Source: Anaerolineales bacterium
GTDB taxonomy: Bacteria > Chloroflexota > Anaerolineae > Anaerolineales > RBG-16-64-43
Reading direction: 5' to 3'
Length of the DNA: 64,000 nucleotides
Assembly: GCA_016932475.1 (NCBI GenBank)
Contig: JAFGCU010000049.1
Span: 1-64,000 of the forward strand
Position 1 is the first letter of the stretch, and each line of letters starts with the position of its first letter. The position numbers were made by a program, and so were the translations under genes. Positions 8,308 to 15,861 of this stretch are shown here, in pieces. The notes under the pieces were generated by a model. That model made no database searches. It saw only the letters and a program-made list of their open reading frames with translations, and was not told the DNA's origin.

Positions 8308-8981
8308 CCTCGGGAATCCGCAAACGGTTTGTTCGGTCGTTTTGGGCGGCCCACAACTCCTCCGCTGCCGTGCGAAAAGCCGTCGGAGTGCTTCTGGCGG
8401 AGATGGGCGCAGGGCGCGGGCTTAATCTGGGCTGCGGCGATACGCGCCTCGACCCCCGGCTGGTGAACTACGATCTCATCCGGACCGGCGCGGTCGACGT
8501 TCTCGGGGATGCGCTGGCCCTGCCGTTCACGGAAGGTGAATTCACGCTCGTCCTCTCGCAGGAAATGGTCGAGCACGTTCCCGATCCGTTCCGGGCGGTT
8601 CGCGAAATGGCGCGCGTCCTCCGCACCGGAGGAACGCTGTACCTGCAGGCGCCGTTCGTCATCGGGTATCACCCCGGGCCGGAGGATTACTGGCGCTTCT
8701 CCCGCGCCGGGATGAAGCGGCTGCTCGAGCAGGCCGGGCTGGAGTGCGTCCGGCTCGAGCCCGCGGTCGGCGTCGGGACCGGGATGTACCGGATCGCGGT
8801 CGAATTCTTCGCCGCGCTCCCCGCGCGCCTGCTTCCGGCGCTTTACCTCCCGGCCAAGGCGCTGGCTTCGGTGGCTTTCTTTCCGCTGGTATGGTTGAAT
8901 GGAATCCTCGCGCGCGGCGCGCAATCGGACCGCATTCCCGGAGGCTACTATGCCATCGGCGTCAAAAAGCAAACCCCGTAA
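8304..8981 (+). CDS. Class I SAM-dependent methyltransferase
   Basis: A 225-residue methyltransferase of the Methyltransf_11 group. Motif I is GLNLGCGDTRLDPRLVNYDL; ALPFTEGEFTLVLSQEMVEHV and the LRTGGTLYLQAPFVIGYHPG segment follow, as in methyltransferases of polysaccharide clusters. The C-terminal part is hydrophobic (LPARLLPALYLPAKALASVAFFPLVWLNG), suggesting membrane association. It starts inside the end of the GT4 gene (ATGA at 8304) and ends 32 bases inside the ATP-grasp gene, so all three are translationally coupled. Likely acts on a sugar or lipid-linked intermediate, by context. Confidence 0.85.
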   Translation: MTSGIRKRFVRSFWAAHNSSAAVRKAVGVLLAEMGAGRGLNLGCGDTRLDPRLVNYDLIRTGAVDVLGDALALPFTEGEFTLVLSQEMVEHVPDPFRAVREMARVLRTGGTLYLQAPFVIGYHPGPEDYWRFSRAGMKRLLEQAGLECVRLEPAVGVGTGMYRIAVEFFAALPARLLPALYLPAKALASVAFFPLVWLNGILARGAQSDRIPGGYYAIGVKKQTP

Positions 8982-9948
8982 CGCAAGTGTGCTTTTCACC
9001 AGCGCCGGACGGCGGGTGGAACTCCTGCGCGCGTTTCATGACGCCTACCGCTCGCTGCGCCTCAAGGGAAAGATCGTCGTCACGGATATCAATCCGCTCT
9101 CGCCGGCTTACCAGATCGCCGATCTGACGTCCGAGGTCCCGCCGTTCACCGATCCGGGATACGTCCCGGCGCTGCTCGAGATCGTCAAACAGACCCGTGT
9201 AAAACTGGTGTTCCCGCTGATCGATCCGGATATCCCGATCCTGGCCGCCCATAAGCGGGATTTCGAATCCTTCGGGGCGCACGTCATGACGCCGGATGCG
9301 GGCGGCGCGGAAACGGCGCGCGACAAATGGAAAACGCATCAGTTTTTTCAGGCGCACGGCATCCCCGCCGCGCGCTCCTGGCTTCCCGGAGATCTGCGCG
9401 ACGCGAAACCCGGATTTCCGCTGTTCATTAAACCGCGGCGGGGGAGCGCCGGGCTGGGCGCGTTCCGGGTGGAGGATGAACGGCAACTCGAGTTCTTCCT
9501 GACCTACGTGGAGGATCCGATCATCCAGGAGTGCCTGCCCGGGCCGGAAATTACAAGCGATGTGATCTGCGGCGCGCAGGGCGAGGTATGGGCGGTTGTT
9601 TCCCGGCGCCGGCTCGAGATCCGCGCCGGCGAAGTGTCGAAGGGCGTCACCGTGTGGGATGAAACGATCGCAGGCCATTGCGTGGCCGCGGCGAAGGGCA
9701 TCCGCGCCTCCGGCCCGGTCACCGTGCAGTGCATCCTGCGGGATGGAAAACCATACTTTACCGAGATCAACGCGCGCTTCGGAGGCGGCTGCCCGCTGGG
9801 CATCGCCGCGGGCATCGATTCGCCCAAGTGGTACCTGGCCGAGGCGGCGGGCCTGAAGGTGAGGAAACCGCCCATGGGCGAGTACAAGAAGAACCTGTAT
9901 CTGACGCGGTTTGACGAGTCGTTCTTCCTGGAGGAAGAAGGCGAGTAG
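8950..9948 (+). CDS. ATP-grasp protein, CarB/PylC-like
   Basis: A 332-residue ATP-grasp ligase. The N-terminal pre-ATP-grasp domain begins ASVLFTSAGRRVELL. The ATP-binding lysine lies in FPLFIKPRRGSAGLGAF, and the metal-binding carboxylates in YFTEINARFGGGCPLG. Such proteins form an amide or carbamoyl bond through an acyl-phosphate; the partner here is unknown. The ATG at 8950 is chosen because the homology begins there, although the frame runs further upstream inside the methyltransferase. It probably works on the same product as the GT4 and methyltransferase genes upstream. Confidence 0.85.
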   Translation: MPSASKSKPRNASVLFTSAGRRVELLRAFHDAYRSLRLKGKIVVTDINPLSPAYQIADLTSEVPPFTDPGYVPALLEIVKQTRVKLVFPLIDPDIPILAAHKRDFESFGAHVMTPDAGGAETARDKWKTHQFFQAHGIPAARSWLPGDLRDAKPGFPLFIKPRRGSAGLGAFRVEDERQLEFFLTYVEDPIIQECLPGPEITSDVICGAQGEVWAVVSRRRLEIRAGEVSKGVTVWDETIAGHCVAAAKGIRASGPVTVQCILRDGKPYFTEINARFGGGCPLGIAAGIDSPKWYLAEAAGLKVRKPPMGEYKKNLYLTRFDESFFLEEEGE

Positions 9949-10042
9949 GAGCCGGCCGGGCAGGGGCCGCCGCGGATCGGAGCCGCATTCCCAGGCAAAG
10001 CACGGGGTCGTGACACGGGAGCGGAAATCACAATGCCTGCCA

Positions 10043-10098
10043 GACCATTCGGTAAAAAATGGTCCGGCCCCGACACGGCGAATCCGGTGCGGGGCCGG
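10043..10098. other. Two adjacent hairpins in the spacer before the HAD gene
   Basis: GACCAT (10043) pairs with ATGGTC (10059-10064). Immediately after it CCGGCCCCG (10064-10072) pairs perfectly with CGGGGCCGG (10090-10098), and the loop can add CAC/GTG pairs. The 257-base spacer 9949-10205 has no convincing gene. No T-run follows, so termination is not the obvious role; a structured leader is possible. Confidence 0.4.
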
Positions 10099-10205
10099 GG
10101 TGGCGCGCGAATCGTGCGGACATATCGAGACCGAATTCGTTGACCAGGCTCAAAGTATCGAGACGGCGGTGAAACTCGATCCGCCTCTTCGACCGGTGTG
10201 GAACG

Positions 10206-10880
10206 ATGACGATCAAAGCGGTGATTTTCGATCTGGACGACACGCTTTACCCCGAACGGGATTATGTCCGCGGCGGATTCCGCGCGGTGGGGGAGTGGGC
10301 CGGGCGGCGGCTTAACCTGTCGCCGGTGATCGTCCGGGCGCAGCTGGATTCACTCTTCGACGGCGGTTTCCGCGGCGATGCGTTTCAATGGTGGCTTTCG
10401 GAACAGGGTTTGCCGGAATCGCTGCTCCCCGAAATGGTGGCAACCTACCGCGAGCACGAGCCGCGAATCGCTTTCTATCCGGAAACGGAAGCAGTCCTGG
10501 ATGCGTTGAAGCGGCGCTTCCACCTGGGTCTGGTCACCGAAGGCCGGCGCGCGGCGCAGGAAGCAAAGATCCGCGCGCTGGATCTGACTCGCTGGATCGA
10601 GGCGGTCGTAATCCTTGGCGAGAAGGACCGGGCGCAATGGAAACCCAGTATTAAACCGTTCCACCGCATCCTCGGGATGCTCGCCCTCGCCGGAGGGAAT
10701 GCCGTTTATGTCGGCGACAATCCGCGCAAGGATTTCCGCGGCGCGCGCGGAGCCGGCCTGCAAACCGTCCGCATCCGGCGCGCGGGCGGATTGTACGCCG
10801 GAGAAGAACCGGCCGCGGCGGAAGACGCGCCCGATCGTGAAATCCACGTCCTGGATGAATTGGGCGCACTTTTTGAATAG
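10206..10880 (+). CDS. HAD-superfamily hydrolase (subfamily IA)
   Basis: A 224-residue phosphatase-like protein. Motif I VIFDLDDTLYP supplies the nucleophile D9 and acid D11. A helical cap (about residues 18-85) follows. Motif II is in LGLVTEGRRAAQ, motif III is the lysine in WKPSIKPFHRIL, and motif IV is VYVGDNPRKDFRGARGAG. This arrangement fits a small-molecule phosphatase such as a phosphosugar or nucleotide phosphatase. It follows the ATP-grasp gene and precedes a membrane methyltransferase by only 20 bases. The substrate cannot be read from the sequence. Confidence 0.86.
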   Translation: MTIKAVIFDLDDTLYPERDYVRGGFRAVGEWAGRRLNLSPVIVRAQLDSLFDGGFRGDAFQWWLSEQGLPESLLPEMVATYREHEPRIAFYPETEAVLDALKRRFHLGLVTEGRRAAQEAKIRALDLTRWIEAVVILGEKDRAQWKPSIKPFHRILGMLALAGGNAVYVGDNPRKDFRGARGAGLQTVRIRRAGGLYAGEEPAAAEDAPDREIHVLDELGALFE

Positions 10881-10900
10881 TTGGCGGGCAGGAAAACCGG

Positions 10901-11482
10901 ATGGATTCCCTGATTGCCTTCATCGTTTCCCATTGGGTCGTCATCATGCAGGGCGTGTTCATTGCTTCGCTGATGCTGATCCTGTGGATCTATCTGCCGT
11001 TCTTTTGGGGTTCGCCCTGGGTACCGGGTCCGTATCGGGTGATACACCGGATGCTCGAACTTGCCGATATCAAACCCGGTCAGACGGTGATCGACCTGGG
11101 TGCGGGCGACGGGAGGATCGTGATCCTGGCCGCCCTGAAATTCAACGCCAGGGCGGTCGGCGTCGAGATCGATCCGTTCCGCTGCCTGATCGCCAAAATC
11201 TGGATCGCCCTCCTGGGCCTGCGCGGGAAGGCGGAAGTGCGCCTGGGGGATATGCGGCGGTTCCCGGTCGACGGTGCGGATGTCGTCACCCTCTATCTGT
11301 TGCAGGGAACCAATCAGAAGCTTAAGCCGCGCCTGGCGGAATCCCTCAAACCGGGAGCGAAGGTCGTATCCCACACCTTCTCCATGAGCGGCTGGACGCC
11401 GGCTGTCATCGATACGCGCTGTGGAATCTTTGTCTATGAGATCGGCCGGATGGATGAGGAGATTGATACGAAGGTGTATTAG
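10901..11482 (+). CDS. Membrane-anchored FAM173-like methyltransferase
   Basis: A 193-residue protein with one N-terminal membrane segment (about residues 8-34, WVVIMQGVFIASLMLILWIY) followed by a short class I methyltransferase domain. Motif I is VIDLGAGDGRIVILAA, then GVEIDPFRCLIAK, DVVTLYLLQGTNQKLKPRL and LKPGAKVVSHTF. The layout matches the prokaryotic relatives of FAM173/ATPSC-KMT, known in mitochondria as protein-lysine methyltransferases. A protein substrate near the membrane is therefore possible but unproven. It sits 20 bases after the HAD gene. Confidence 0.8.
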   Translation: MDSLIAFIVSHWVVIMQGVFIASLMLILWIYLPFFWGSPWVPGPYRVIHRMLELADIKPGQTVIDLGAGDGRIVILAALKFNARAVGVEIDPFRCLIAKIWIALLGLRGKAEVRLGDMRRFPVDGADVVTLYLLQGTNQKLKPRLAESLKPGAKVVSHTFSMSGWTPAVIDTRCGIFVYEIGRMDEEIDTKVY

Positions 11483-11518
11483 CCGGACCGCGCAAACGGG
11501 AAAAAGAGGAGGTCCGAA

Positions 11519-12382
11519 TTGAACAACATCCGGATCGGGACCTGTTCCTGGAAGTATCCATCGTGGAAAGGCTTGGTGTACTCGGAAGCTCCCGTCAATT
11601 TCCTCCAGGAATACGCGCAGAGGTATTCGACCGTCGAAATCGATCAGTGGTTCTGGTCGCTTTTTCCGAAGGGCAAACCGAAGCTTCCCGAGCCGGCCCT
11701 GGTCGAAGAATACAGGAAATCGGTTCCGGAAGACTTCCGTTTCACCATTAAGGCCCCCAACAGCATTACCCTGACGCATTATTACGCCAAAGAAAAAAGC
11801 CTGCCCGGCGCCGCAAACAGGTTCTTTCTCTCCACGGAGCTGGCCGCGGAATTTCTGGAAACCCTCGCGCCATTAAAACAAACACTCGGGCCCCTGATTT
11901 TTCAGTTCGAATATCTCAACCGCCAGAAGATGGCCTCGCAGCAGGAATTGGCATCCCAGTTGACGAAGTTTCGAAAACGGCTGCCCGGGCGGCATCCGTA
12001 CGCGGTGGAAATCCGGAACGGGAACTATTTTAACGAGCGGTTCCTGGATTTTCTGCTGGATCAGGATTGGCAGCTGGTTCTGCTGCAGGGATATTGGATG
12101 CCTTCGATTGCGGAGATGTGGACGAAACTGGAGCCGCGCATTCGACGGTTCCGGACCGTGATCTTCCGGCTGCACGGAACCGGCCGCGAGCAGATCGAAA
12201 AGGAAACCGGCAAAGCGTGGAACCGGATCGTCACCTCGCGCGAGAAGGAATTGGCGGACATTGCCGGCATCGTCAAGGATCTTTCGGGCGGCAAAAACGA
12301 AATCTATGTCAATATCAACAATCACTACGAAGGCTCTGCGCCGCTTACCATCGAGCGGTTTCAGAAATTCCTCAAAGGCTAG
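11519..12382 (+). CDS. DUF72 / YecE-family TIM-barrel protein
   Basis: A 287-residue protein of the DUF72 family, whose structure is a TIM barrel of unsettled biochemical role. Family hallmarks are IRIGTCSWKYPSWKG, YSTVEIDQWFW, FRFTIKAPNSITL, YAVEIRNGNYF and the C-terminal EIYVNINNHYEGSAP. It begins with TTG, supported by a strong AGAGGAGGT about 5 bases upstream; no ATG fits. It lies 36 bases after the methyltransferase gene. Confidence 0.85.
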   Translation: MNNIRIGTCSWKYPSWKGLVYSEAPVNFLQEYAQRYSTVEIDQWFWSLFPKGKPKLPEPALVEEYRKSVPEDFRFTIKAPNSITLTHYYAKEKSLPGAANRFFLSTELAAEFLETLAPLKQTLGPLIFQFEYLNRQKMASQQELASQLTKFRKRLPGRHPYAVEIRNGNYFNERFLDFLLDQDWQLVLLQGYWMPSIAEMWTKLEPRIRRFRTVIFRLHGTGREQIEKETGKAWNRIVTSREKELADIAGIVKDLSGGKNEIYVNINNHYEGSAPLTIERFQKFLKG

Positions 12383-12436
12383 AAGCCGGAAAAATATTCA
12401 CACGGAAATAGAAACATCGGAGATAAGGGTAAACAT

Positions 12437-12472
12437 AATCCTGTAAATCCTGAAAAATCCCGTAAATCCTGT
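12437..12472. repeat. Short AATCCTG tandem motif
   Basis: Four near copies of AATCCTG/AATCCCG occur at 9-11 base intervals in the spacer between the DUF72 gene and the DegT gene. This kind of A/T-rich spacer repeat is common in bacterial intergenic DNA. No function is evident. Confidence 0.5.
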
Positions 12473-12565
12473 TTATTTCCATTAATTCCTAATACCCAAC
12501 CGAAGCCGGGATCGGAAACAATAAACTGATAAAATTGTCATCATCCATTATTGGAGGCATTTCCA

Positions 12566-13753
12566 TTGACCCGAGAACCGATCCGCATGTCGTCTCCGGA
12601 TATCACCCAGGCGGAAATCGACGCTGTGACGCAGGTTTTGCACACGACCGATTTAAGCATGGGCGGGCAGATCCTTGCGTTTGAGGAGGAAATGGCGAAA
12701 ATCGCCGGAACGAAATATGCGGCGGCCGTCTCGTCCGGAACCGCCGGATTGCATCTGGCGGTGATCGCGGCGGGGATCGGCGAGGGGGATCTGGTCGTCA
12801 CCACGCCCTTTTCCTTCGTCGCCTCATCCAATTGCCTTTTGTACGAGCGCGCCATCCCGGTATTCGCCGATGTGGACGATCAAACCGGAAATATGGATTG
12901 GATGCGGGTGGAGGAGACGGTCGAGGCGATCCTTCGCGGCGGCAACGACGCGAAGCGTTTTCTGCCCCGCAGCTTGGCCGGCCAAAAATCAGGGCCGCAC
13001 TCGGTAAAAGGAATTCTCCCGGCGAACGTTTTCGTCCAGGCGGCGGATTACGATCAATTTGGAGATATTGCGCATAGACACAATATGGTGATTATTGAGG
13101 ATGCGTGCGAGACGGTCGGAGCGCATTATAAGGGTCGGCCGGCCGGTTCCCTTGGGGATATCGGTGTGATGGCTTTTTACCCGAACAAACAGATGACGAC
13201 CGGCGAGGGGGGCGTGGTAGTGACCAGCAATGAAGATTGGATCACCCAAATCCGTTCTCTTCGAAACCAGGGCAGGAAGCCGGGCGGCATGTGGCTGGAA
13301 CACGACCGGCTTGGCTACAACTACCGTCTGGATGAAATGAGCGCCGCATTCGGGCTGGCCCAGGCGCGCCGGTTGCCGGAGCTTCTGGAAAAACGGAAAC
13401 GCGTCGCTTTCTGGTACGAGGAGAGACTCCGCGATGTGGAGCTGATCCGCTTCACGACGATTGCCCCATATACGACCCAGCCGTCATGGTTCGTTTACAT
13501 TATCCGCATACTTCCGCCGGCCAACCGGGACCGGGTGATCGAGCGCCTGGCGCGGGAGCAAATCCCATCGCGGAAATATTTTTCCCCGATCCACCTGCAG
13601 TCTTTCTATCGCGACCGATTCGGCTACCAGCCCGGCGATTTCCCTGTGACGGAGCGGCTGGGAGATCAAAATATCGCGCTTCCCTTCTCGGGTGTGATGT
13701 CTGAAGACGAGGTGGAAACGGTGTGCTTTGCGCTCAGGAAGGCGCTGGAATAG
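12566..13753 (+). CDS. DegT/DnrJ/EryC1-family aminotransferase
   Basis: PLP-dependent sugar aminotransferase of 395 residues, the family that adds an amino group to NDP-keto-sugars for glycans, lipopolysaccharide or antibiotics. Visible are SSPDITQAEIDAV, the cofactor-binding SSGTAGLHLAV, the aspartate of VIIEDACETVGA, and the Schiff-base lysine K208 in AFYPNKQMTTGEGG. The TTG at 12566 is preferred because GGAGG (12553-12557) sits 8 bases before it; the frame opens at a TTG at 12551 that overlaps this site. It stands alone, with no sugar dehydratase next to it, so its pathway is not set by context. Confidence 0.88.
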   Translation: MTREPIRMSSPDITQAEIDAVTQVLHTTDLSMGGQILAFEEEMAKIAGTKYAAAVSSGTAGLHLAVIAAGIGEGDLVVTTPFSFVASSNCLLYERAIPVFADVDDQTGNMDWMRVEETVEAILRGGNDAKRFLPRSLAGQKSGPHSVKGILPANVFVQAADYDQFGDIAHRHNMVIIEDACETVGAHYKGRPAGSLGDIGVMAFYPNKQMTTGEGGVVVTSNEDWITQIRSLRNQGRKPGGMWLEHDRLGYNYRLDEMSAAFGLAQARRLPELLEKRKRVAFWYEERLRDVELIRFTTIAPYTTQPSWFVYIIRILPPANRDRVIERLAREQIPSRKYFSPIHLQSFYRDRFGYQPGDFPVTERLGDQNIALPFSGVMSEDEVETVCFALRKALE

Positions 13754-14293
13754 AAGACAGACCGGCGCGTCCGGCCGAGGGAGGCCGTCCCGACCAGCGT
13801 GTTCCGGGCGGGAATCCAGTGCAACAACCCCGAGCCAATAACAAGGTGCCCATGGATGCCTGACACGATCAGGCATCCATGATGATTTTAAAGACAGTCA
13901 TCATGCGCGCGTCTGCCACCCGAACGATGAGAATCGGCGAGCTTCCTGTGCGAGGCTCTCGCGAACAGGGGGAGCATTCCCGCTCGATTCCGGTTTTTAA
14001 GCGGGATTAATTGCGAAGCACGGGCGCAAGAAGCGGGCATCCGGAAGTTGGTTCCAAGGATCCCGGCCCACGCTTCGCATTCATCCCCGCTCAAAGATAA
14101 GGAACGAGCGGGGATGCTCCCCTCGCTTCGCACCATCCCCGCTAATAGAACAGGGGCAAGCGGGGATGCTCCGCGAGGGCAGGCGCGAGGGCGGGCGCGA
14201 GGGCAAGCCCCGGGATGACGGCCGGTTGGAGGATCGTTGTTCCCAAGAAAAAAACCGGCTTCGAAGGCGAAATCACCCCCACTTGAGATTTCT
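13754..14293. other. Gene-free spacer with a 13-bp hairpin and dispersed repeat
   Basis: No convincing gene. At 13851-13881 a perfect 13-bp inverted repeat (CATGGATGCCTGA and its complement, 5-base loop) may stop transcription from the DegT gene, although no T-run follows. From about 13960 to 14225 the sequence is repetitive, with several forms of GCGGGGATGCT and runs of GCGAGGGCRGGCGC ending near GGATGACGG. It resembles the spacer elements at 29820-29910 and 37210-37330. It ends against the regulatory repeats of the ABC operon. Confidence 0.55.
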
Positions 14294-14346
14294 TTGCACT
14301 CGCATTGCACCGGCGCTCAGCGCACGGGGGGCAGGCGCAGTACAAT
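14294..14346 (+). promoter_or_regulatory. TTGCAC direct repeat pair and leaderless promoter of the first ABC operon
   Basis: TTGCAC occurs at 14294-14299 and 14305-14310, an 11-base pitch. TACAAT at 14341-14346 is a good -10 hexamer ending 6 bases before the ATG at 14353, so the message would be leaderless or nearly so. The repeats would lie near -50, a usual activator position. No good -35 is present, which fits activator dependence. The same repeat with the same pitch precedes the second ABC operon (17778-17868). Confidence 0.6.
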
Positions 14347-14352
14347 TCGCGC

Positions 14353-15861
14353 ATGCCCACCCCGGATATTCTCCTGGAACTCCGCGGCATCCACAAAGCC
14401 TTTCCCGGCGTCAAGGCGCTGGAGGATATCGATCTCGATATTCTGCGCGGAGAGACCCACATGCTGCTGGGGGAAAACGGCGCGGGCAAATCCACCCTGA
14501 TAAAAATCCTTACCGGCGTGTACCTGCCCGATGCGGGGACCATCTCCTTCGGGGGCCGTCCGGTTGTCTTTCAGAACCCGTCGGATTCGCAAAAGGCGGG
14601 AATCAGCGTCATTTACCAGGAATCCCACCTGGTCCGGCACCTGACGGTTGCGGAAAATATTTTCCTCGGGAGCGAACCCCATATTCCCTCCGGGCTTCCG
14701 ATCATCGATCAGGACCGGATGATCGAAAGCGCGAACGCTCTTCTGGACCGTCTGAACCTCCCGATCGATCCGCTGGCGCGCATCGACGAGCTCTCAGCGG
14801 CCGAACGGCGCATGATCGAAGTCGCGCGCGCGCTGCACCTATCGGCCGAAATGATCATCATGGACGAGCCGACGGCCGCGCTTTCCGCGCGGGAAGCCGC
14901 GGACCTTTTCGGCATTCTGCGCACGCTGCGCGCGCAGGGAGTCACGATTCTGTATATCAGCCACCGGCTGGAGGAGGTTCTCCAACTTGGTGACCGCGCG
15001 ACCGTCCTGCGGGACGGCCGGAAAATCACGACGGTTCCCCTCGCGGAAGCGTCGCTGGAGGATCTCATCCTGTGGATCGTCGGCCGCTATCTGCCGGGAA
15101 AATTTTCAAAGGCGCTTCACGCCGCCGGCCCGGAAGTGTTGCGCGTCGAAGGATTGCGGCGATCCGGATCCCTGGAAGATGTCTCCTTTGCGCTCTCCGC
15201 CGGCGAAGTCCTGGGCGTGACGGGTCTGATCGGAGCGGGGGGCACGGCGCTCTCCCGCGCGCTCTTCGGCGCGGATCCCGCCGAAGGCGGCTCCATTTTC
15301 ATCGACGGCCAGCCGGTGAACATCGCCACGCCGGATGACGGGATCACGCACGGGATCGGCCTCCTGCCGGAGGACCGCTTGGAGCAGGGGCTGATTTTAC
15401 AAATGCAGGCGCGGCACAACATGACGCTCGTGGCGCTCGAGAACGCCTGGCCGGGTCCGTGGATCGACCATTCGCGGGAGATCGACATCGCCAACTTCTA
15501 CGCCGGCGAACTCGGCATCCGCTCTGAGACGCTGACGCAGCCGGCGCGGACGCTTTCGGGAGGCACGCAGCAGAAACTGGTCCTCTCCAAATGGCTGGCC
15601 GCCCGCGCCCGGGTCCTCATTTTCGATGAACCGACCCGCGGCGTGGATGTCGGCGCGCGGGTGGAGATCTACCGGCTGATGAACGACCTGGCCCGTCGCG
15701 GGACGGCGATCATCCTGGTCAGCTCCGATCTGAACGAAATCCTCGGCATGTGCGACCGGATTCTCGTCATGCGCCGGGGCACGATCGCCGCCGAGCTGCT
15801 CCGGGCGAATGCTTCGCAACGGGAAATTCTTCGGCTTTCCAGCGGGGTAGGAACGGAATGA
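14353..15861 (+). CDS. Sugar-type ABC transporter ATPase, two-domain (RbsA/MglA-like)
   Basis: A 502-residue protein with two ABC domains, as in carbohydrate CUT2 importers. The N-terminal domain has Walker A GENGAGKST (40-48), signature LSAAERRMIEVARAL and Walker B IIMDEPTAALS. The C-terminal domain lacks a full Walker A (TGLIGAGGTALSRAL), as usual in this family, but keeps LSGGTQQKLVLSKWL and LIFDEPTRGVDVGA. The ATG at 14353 is used rather than an upstream in-frame ATG at 14305, because the -10 hexamer lies between them. It overlaps the permease-GAF-HTH gene by four bases (ATGA), so both are made together. Confidence 0.9.
   Translation: MPTPDILLELRGIHKAFPGVKALEDIDLDILRGETHMLLGENGAGKSTLIKILTGVYLPDAGTISFGGRPVVFQNPSDSQKAGISVIYQESHLVRHLTVAENIFLGSEPHIPSGLPIIDQDRMIESANALLDRLNLPIDPLARIDELSAAERRMIEVARALHLSAEMIIMDEPTAALSAREAADLFGILRTLRAQGVTILYISHRLEEVLQLGDRATVLRDGRKITTVPLAEASLEDLILWIVGRYLPGKFSKALHAAGPEVLRVEGLRRSGSLEDVSFALSAGEVLGVTGLIGAGGTALSRALFGADPAEGGSIFIDGQPVNIATPDDGITHGIGLLPEDRLEQGLILQMQARHNMTLVALENAWPGPWIDHSREIDIANFYAGELGIRSETLTQPARTLSGGTQQKLVLSKWLAARARVLIFDEPTRGVDVGARVEIYRLMNDLARRGTAIILVSSDLNEILGMCDRILVMRRGTIAAELLRANASQREILRLSSGVGTE

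Noticed and set aside
15750-15857. Longer N-terminus for the permease-GAF-HTH protein
   Set aside because: These codons overlap the ATPase gene out of frame, are Arg-rich and precede the ATGA-coupled start at 15858.
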